This document shows positions 60,477 through 63,910 of a stretch of DNA of 63,910 nt, piece after piece. Source of the stretch: Gammaproteobacteria bacterium. Its GTDB lineage: Bacteria > Pseudomonadota > Gammaproteobacteria > SZUA-152. The position numbers and the translations under genes were made by a program. Below the pieces are notes generated by a model. It worked only from the letters and a program-made list of their open reading frames with translations, was not told where the DNA came from and ran no database searches. Each line of letters starts with the position of its first letter. Within the stretch, counting starts at the first letter, position 1. Where the stretch lies: positions 1 through 63,910 of the forward strand of contig JAKIUN010000013.1 of the NCBI GenBank assembly GCA_021647505.1, read 5' to 3'.

Positions 60477-61999
60477 GGTTTCAGGCTTGCTCTGAGCACA
60501 GGCAACATATCGGCCAAAAACCCCTCCAGAACTTCCCGTCCTTCCGCAGGCGTTATTTCATAATCGGTCGACAGAATCCAGGCTGCCGATCCACGATTCG
60601 AACCCTGCAATCGCCCCCAGGCCTCATAGGCCTTAACCTGTAACTGGTGAATACTCGTGGTACCATCCACCTCGTACCATAACCACACTAGGCGATTCCC
60701 CCGGGCATTGCCTATCCAGGTTTCGTGCACTGCCCACTGCTGGCCGTCGGGCAAGTACGCCACACCATCTCCGTCCCCCAGACGCCGCATAGACTTAGGG
60801 TCATAGACCCGGTTCTGCCAATTGATCAGCTCCGCATCCTGAACCTGCACCGGATAATAAGCAAGATAGACCTGCACTCGTCGACCTTGTTTGTGATATT
60901 CGCCGCGGCGCTCTACGGCCCCGACATACCTTGGCCAATGCAATTCGTCATTGCTGGAAGGCCCCTGCCAGCCGCTACGCCCCACCGGTAAAACCGGCTC
61001 CCAGGCTGACGCCGCCTCGCGTTGAGCATCCATCCAGGCAGCGAATCCTGGTGCGCTAATCGCGAGCCCCGTGGCAATAACCGCCCACAGCACAAATACC
61101 CGGCCACTGACAGCTTGTCCTTTTACTGCGGCCAGAGACGATGTGATTTTGGTATCTTCCCGGGGTGTCTCCTGGAAACGGGATCCAACCCAGAACAGAA
61201 GCAAAATGACCACACCGAAGAACAGCCAGCCATAGACCAGGTGATCGACCCCGACAGCAAGCTTGTAATCACTCAGGTGGGCAATCATCACGATGCCATA
61301 GGCGCGAACTCCGTTGGCAATAAGGGGAATCACTACCGAAAACCCGACGAACACCCAGCGCCGCCAGGGCGTAGTGAAATTTAGGTACGCATAGAGTGTG
61401 CCGAGAGCCAGGGAGGCAATGAGGTAACGAATACCACTACACGCCTGTGCGACTTCAAAAGAGCCACTGGGAATATGGAAAAAAAGCCCCTCCCAATAAA
61501 CGGGGATACCGGTGAGCTGCAAAGCCCGAACGCTAAAAGCTGCCGTCAAATCCTGCAAAGGCGGCACCAAAAAGTCACCAATGGGCACCGCAAAAAAGAG
61601 ATAAGCCAACGGGAAGAGGATTTTTCGAGCCACTTGGGTGCCAAAAATTGTCCAGGTAAGAGCCGGCACAATCATCACGGCCGCTAACTGCTTGGCTGCC
61701 GCCACTTCAGCCGCATAACCCAGCACCCAAACGAATACCATACCCAACAGCATCAACAGGGCCACGGGGGCCGGTCGCGGTGCCAGGGGGGCCAAAGCCG
61801 CCCGCTTCAACCAGATCAGGTAGCCGACAATGGGCAGAATCAGGAACCCGTGAGCAAAAGTCTCGGAACGCCACCAGATGGCAACAATGTCGCGATAGGT
61901 CTCCCAAAACACCAAGCCGATGACGAGCAGTGACAGGCAAAATACCGTGCTGGCGGGCCGCCAGTCAGGAGACCATGACAGAGAGCGTGACTCTTTCAT
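60473..61999 (-). CDS. xrtA: Exosortase A with C-terminal EpsI domain
   Basis: A 508-residue protein. The N-terminal part (about 1-275) has eight or so membrane helices with the exosortase active site: Cys187 in AQACSGIRYL, Arg232 in ANGVRAYG and His253 in DHLVYGW. Residues about 300-505 form a periplasmic EpsI/DUF3485 domain (WQGPSSNDELHWPRYVGAVERRGEY..., VYLAYYP, VWLWYEVDG). XrtA/EpsH cleaves PEP-CTERM proteins at the membrane, a sortase-like transpeptidation by analogy. The likely substrates include the giant surface protein at 31983-37874. Both neighbouring sugar transferases overlap by 4 nt. Confidence 0.96.
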   Translation of the reverse strand: MKESRSLSWSPDWRPASTVFCLSLLVIGLVFWETYRDIVAIWWRSETFAHGFLILPIVGYLIWLKRAALAPLAPRPAPVALLMLLGMVFVWVLGYAAEVAAAKQLAAVMIVPALTWTIFGTQVARKILFPLAYLFFAVPIGDFLVPPLQDLTAAFSVRALQLTGIPVYWEGLFFHIPSGSFEVAQACSGIRYLIASLALGTLYAYLNFTTPWRRWVFVGFSVVIPLIANGVRAYGIVMIAHLSDYKLAVGVDHLVYGWLFFGVVILLLFWVGSRFQETPREDTKITSSLAAVKGQAVSGRVFVLWAVIATGLAISAPGFAAWMDAQREAASAWEPVLPVGRSGWQGPSSNDELHWPRYVGAVERRGEYHKQGRRVQVYLAYYPVQVQDAELINWQNRVYDPKSMRRLGDGDGVAYLPDGQQWAVHETWIGNARGNRLVWLWYEVDGTTSIHQLQVKAYEAWGRLQGSNRGSAAWILSTDYEITPAEGREVLEGFLADMLPVLRASLKP

Positions 62000-63255
62000 A
62001 AGCTTGCCATTTCAGCCGGTGCACGCGCAGAGGTGCTCTCCAGAGATCCTTCACTGCCAAGCAAAGCATCCAAACGCTGAAGATTCTGCTCCCATCCATA
62101 GTGCTCGCAAACACAGCGGCGGGCACATCTGCCTATATTCCGATAATTCCCAAGCAAAAGAGCAACGGCAGAATCCTGAAACCCGGCCAACGCCGGCTCC
62201 ACCAGGAGATCCACTCCCGGTCTGATCCTAATACCCTCCGCAGCCTCCGGGCTGGCTAATACCGGCAGCCCCATGGCCATGGCCTCAAGCACCTTGTTTT
62301 GAATGCCGCGGGCAATTCGCATCGGTGCCACGGCGCCAGTGGCATGGGCAAGGAAAGGACGGATATCATGTACCGCACCCGTTACCGTAATTCCGTCCGT
62401 GCCGGCCAGGGTACGCACATTGGAAGCAGGACGGGCGCCGACAATATAAAATTCAGCGGCAGGCACCCGCGTTCGTATAGCGGGAAATATCTTCTCGGCA
62501 AACCAGCGTACGGCATCAACATTGGCCCAATAATCCATGGCGCCGGTAAACACCAGGATTGGCCCCGCCTTCTCATAAGGATTGGGATAGTCCCGTTCGG
62601 GTGAGAAATAATCGGTATCGACACCGTTGCAAATCCCCACGCAACGTTCTTTCACCTCCGGAGCCAAGCGCTGAAAAAGGGCGCACTCTTCATCGGAAAC
62701 AAATACCGAGGCATCAAACTCCGCAGCAAGCTTTCTCTCATAGGCCAGCAAGGTTCGGCCCTCCCGGCCATAGAGCCAGCTCCATGGCCAGGATTTGGAA
62801 CTGCTGTACTGAACCCATTTGTCTGAATCCACATCGACGAAATCCACAATCCGACGACAATCAGCGCTGGCATGATTTTCGAGGAATTGCCCCATAGGCG
62901 AAGAAAAAATGACGACGGCATCGATGGGACGAGACGCCAACAACTCATCCACCCATTGTTGCATCGCAGAGCTTTCATAATAAGGCAAGGTCAGTGGTTG
63001 ACCGGTCAGCAAACCCTTAAGGCTTGCGATACGACGATGGCCTGGTTTCAGCGCCAGCAAACACAGTTCACCGCACAAGGATTGTAAGGTGCTTTCATAC
63101 TGCCAGTCATGGGGATCATCGACAAAGGCACCCACATGCACCCGATAATTTCCCCCCAGGTGTTTAAGCATATTAAAAGAACGGATTTTATCCCCTTTGT
63201 TCGGGGGATAAGGGATCCGGTGCACCAAAAAAAGCAGCTCCTTTTTTGCCGCCAT
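61996..63255 (-). CDS. Sugar transferase, PEP-CTERM/EpsH1 system-associated (TIGR03087-type)
   Basis: A 419-residue GT4 enzyme starting MAAKKELLFLVHRIPYPPNKGDKIRSF, with the family segment IVDFVDVDSDKWVQYS, then NGVDTDYFSP, LVFTGAMDYWANVDAVRWF and APMRIARGIQNKVLEAMAMGLPVLAS. ATG 63255 lies 2 nt after the FemAB stop; the frame to 63294 starts inside that gene. With the TIGR03088-type enzyme it flanks xrtA, the standard arrangement. Confidence 0.93.
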   Translation of the reverse strand: MAAKKELLFLVHRIPYPPNKGDKIRSFNMLKHLGGNYRVHVGAFVDDPHDWQYESTLQSLCGELCLLALKPGHRRIASLKGLLTGQPLTLPYYESSAMQQWVDELLASRPIDAVVIFSSPMGQFLENHASADCRRIVDFVDVDSDKWVQYSSSKSWPWSWLYGREGRTLLAYERKLAAEFDASVFVSDEECALFQRLAPEVKERCVGICNGVDTDYFSPERDYPNPYEKAGPILVFTGAMDYWANVDAVRWFAEKIFPAIRTRVPAAEFYIVGARPASNVRTLAGTDGITVTGAVHDIRPFLAHATGAVAPMRIARGIQNKVLEAMAMGLPVLASPEAAEGIRIRPGVDLLVEPALAGFQDSAVALLLGNYRNIGRCARRCVCEHYGWEQNLQRLDALLGSEGSLESTSARAPAEMASL

Positions 63256-63257
63256 GG

Positions 63258-63910
63258 TCAGCCCAGATTTCTCACGATATGCGGCCCCAGCCATTGGGTC
63301 ATACCCAGGGGCATCTTGCGCCAGAGCTTAATGAACATCTGATACTTGGGATTATTGGGATTGACCTCGGGTATCTCCTGCGCCCGAACCAGATAATATT
63401 CGTAATGCAGTGGTTCGGGCTCAAAACCCCAGTTCTTTTTGAAACTGTAGGATCCAGCACCCTGCTTGCTACGGCCATAATCGAAGATGCGAACGCCCTC
63501 TTCTGCTGAATGGCGCATGAGTTCCCAGTACATGAAATCATTTCCCTTTAATGTACGTGCCTCAGCCATGCCTCCACCATAATAAGGTAATACTTCATTG
63601 CGAAAGTAAAAGCTCATCACTGAAGCAATGGTTCGGCCATCCTTGGTGATCGTCAGTATACGGCAATCATCACCAAACTCATTCCGCAGGATCGAGAATA
63701 ACTTGCGTGAAAAGACCGGTGTTCCCAAGGCATGCACACTCTGCGAATAGGCGTCATAGAAACGGTCAATGCCATCGTCCCAGCCGGATTCGAGACCGGC
63801 CTTGATGCCTTTTCGTACCATGGCACGCTGTTTACGCGGAATGTTTTTGAGATTCTGCTCCGGATCAGGATCGAGTTCCTTGCGGAAAGTGACGTACAGA
63901 TCTTTGTGCG
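63258..63910 (-). CDS. FemAB-family XrtA/PEP-CTERM-associated protein, 5' end outside window
   Basis: About 216 residues are visible, reading in from the right edge (HKDLYVTFRKELDPDPEQNLK, NIPRKQRAMVRKGIKAGL) without a start. GNAT/FemAB features follow: FSRKLFSILRNEFGDDCRILTITKDGRTIASVMSFYF, LPYYGGG, FMYWELMRHSAEEGVRIFDYGRSKQGAGSYSFKKNWGFEP. It fits the exosortase-associated FemAB family (TIGR03019). It should add an acyl or amino-acid group, possibly to the glycan. It is the first visible gene of the core operon on this strand. Confidence 0.92.
   Translation of the reverse strand, partial: HKDLYVTFRKELDPDPEQNLKNIPRKQRAMVRKGIKAGLESGWDDGIDRFYDAYSQSVHALGTPVFSRKLFSILRNEFGDDCRILTITKDGRTIASVMSFYFRNEVLPYYGGGMAEARTLKGNDFMYWELMRHSAEEGVRIFDYGRSKQGAGSYSFKKNWGFEPEPLHYEYYLVRAQEIPEVNPNNPKYQMFIKLWRKMPLGMTQWLGPHIVRNLG

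Noticed and set aside
1-63910. CRISPR array
   Set aside because: No series of identical repeats with regular unique spacers is present; repeated DNA is limited to dispersed palindromes, the 58-bp attachment duplication and Ig-domain coding repeats.

Overview
The window is bacterial and looks gammaproteobacterial. It has an sdhC-sdhD-sdhA-sdhB-sdhE-ygfX operon, ygfZ, prfB-lysS with the classical RF2 frameshift, recJ, ratA, queA, mfd, lpxC and an exosortase A (XrtA/EpsH) exopolysaccharide locus. Gene content and moderate-to-high GC would fit a Chromatiales-type or sulfur-oxidising gammaproteobacterium, but nothing in the sequence names the genus.

Layout. (1) 1-1110: a short minus-strand accessory operon of a ribbon-helix-helix regulator, a frameshifted AlbA/Schlafen-type protein and a nucleotidyltransferase-like DUF6932-type protein that leaves the window. 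(2) 1279-16437: housekeeping genes (sdh operon, ygfZ, lysS, prfB, recJ, a NERD protein, a MenA-like prenyltransferase, ratA, an RpfE/COG4255 protein, queA, tRNA-Leu). Several families of dispersed palindromes lie between them. (3) 16381-17944: a 1.5 kb island scar bounded by a perfect 58-bp duplication of the tRNA-Leu 3' end. It carries an integrase remnant and a HicBA toxin-antitoxin pair. (4) 18051-25541: a Rap1a/Tai-like secreted protein, mfd, a polysaccharide deacetylase, an lpxC and an AraC-type regulator. (5) 25725-63910: an exosortase A-associated exopolysaccharide region, nearly all on the minus strand from 28.8 kb on.

The exopolysaccharide region has a core and accessory parts. The core (52-63.9 kb) is FemAB, two signature sugar transferases, XrtA with a fused EpsI domain, an XrtA-type amidotransferase, two more GT4 enzymes, a flippase and the O-ligase. 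Many of these genes overlap by 4 nt. A second exosortase-associated set (AMP-forming acyl-CoA ligase, PLP-dependent decarboxylase, acyl carrier protein) lies more than 25 kb away at 25.7-29.1 kb. Between them are GT2 glycosyltransferases, an acetyltransferase-sulfotransferase fusion, an asparagine-synthetase-like protein lacking the glutaminase cysteine, two FemAB/BioF2-type acyltransferases, a TPR protein, a methyltransferase and a secreted beta-helix protein. There is also a 1963-residue secreted protein that looks like two PEP-CTERM-type proteins joined end to end. Together they suggest an extracellular polysaccharide decorated by O-acetyl, sulfate, methyl and possibly amide-linked groups, with surface proteins processed by XrtA.

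Three single-base frameshifts in otherwise well-conserved reading frames (one in the AlbA gene, two in the 51-52 kb deacetylase) could be real decay or assembly error. A roughly 2 kb gene-poor stretch (37.9-39.8 kb) is full of inverted repeats, including a 168-bp MITE-like element.
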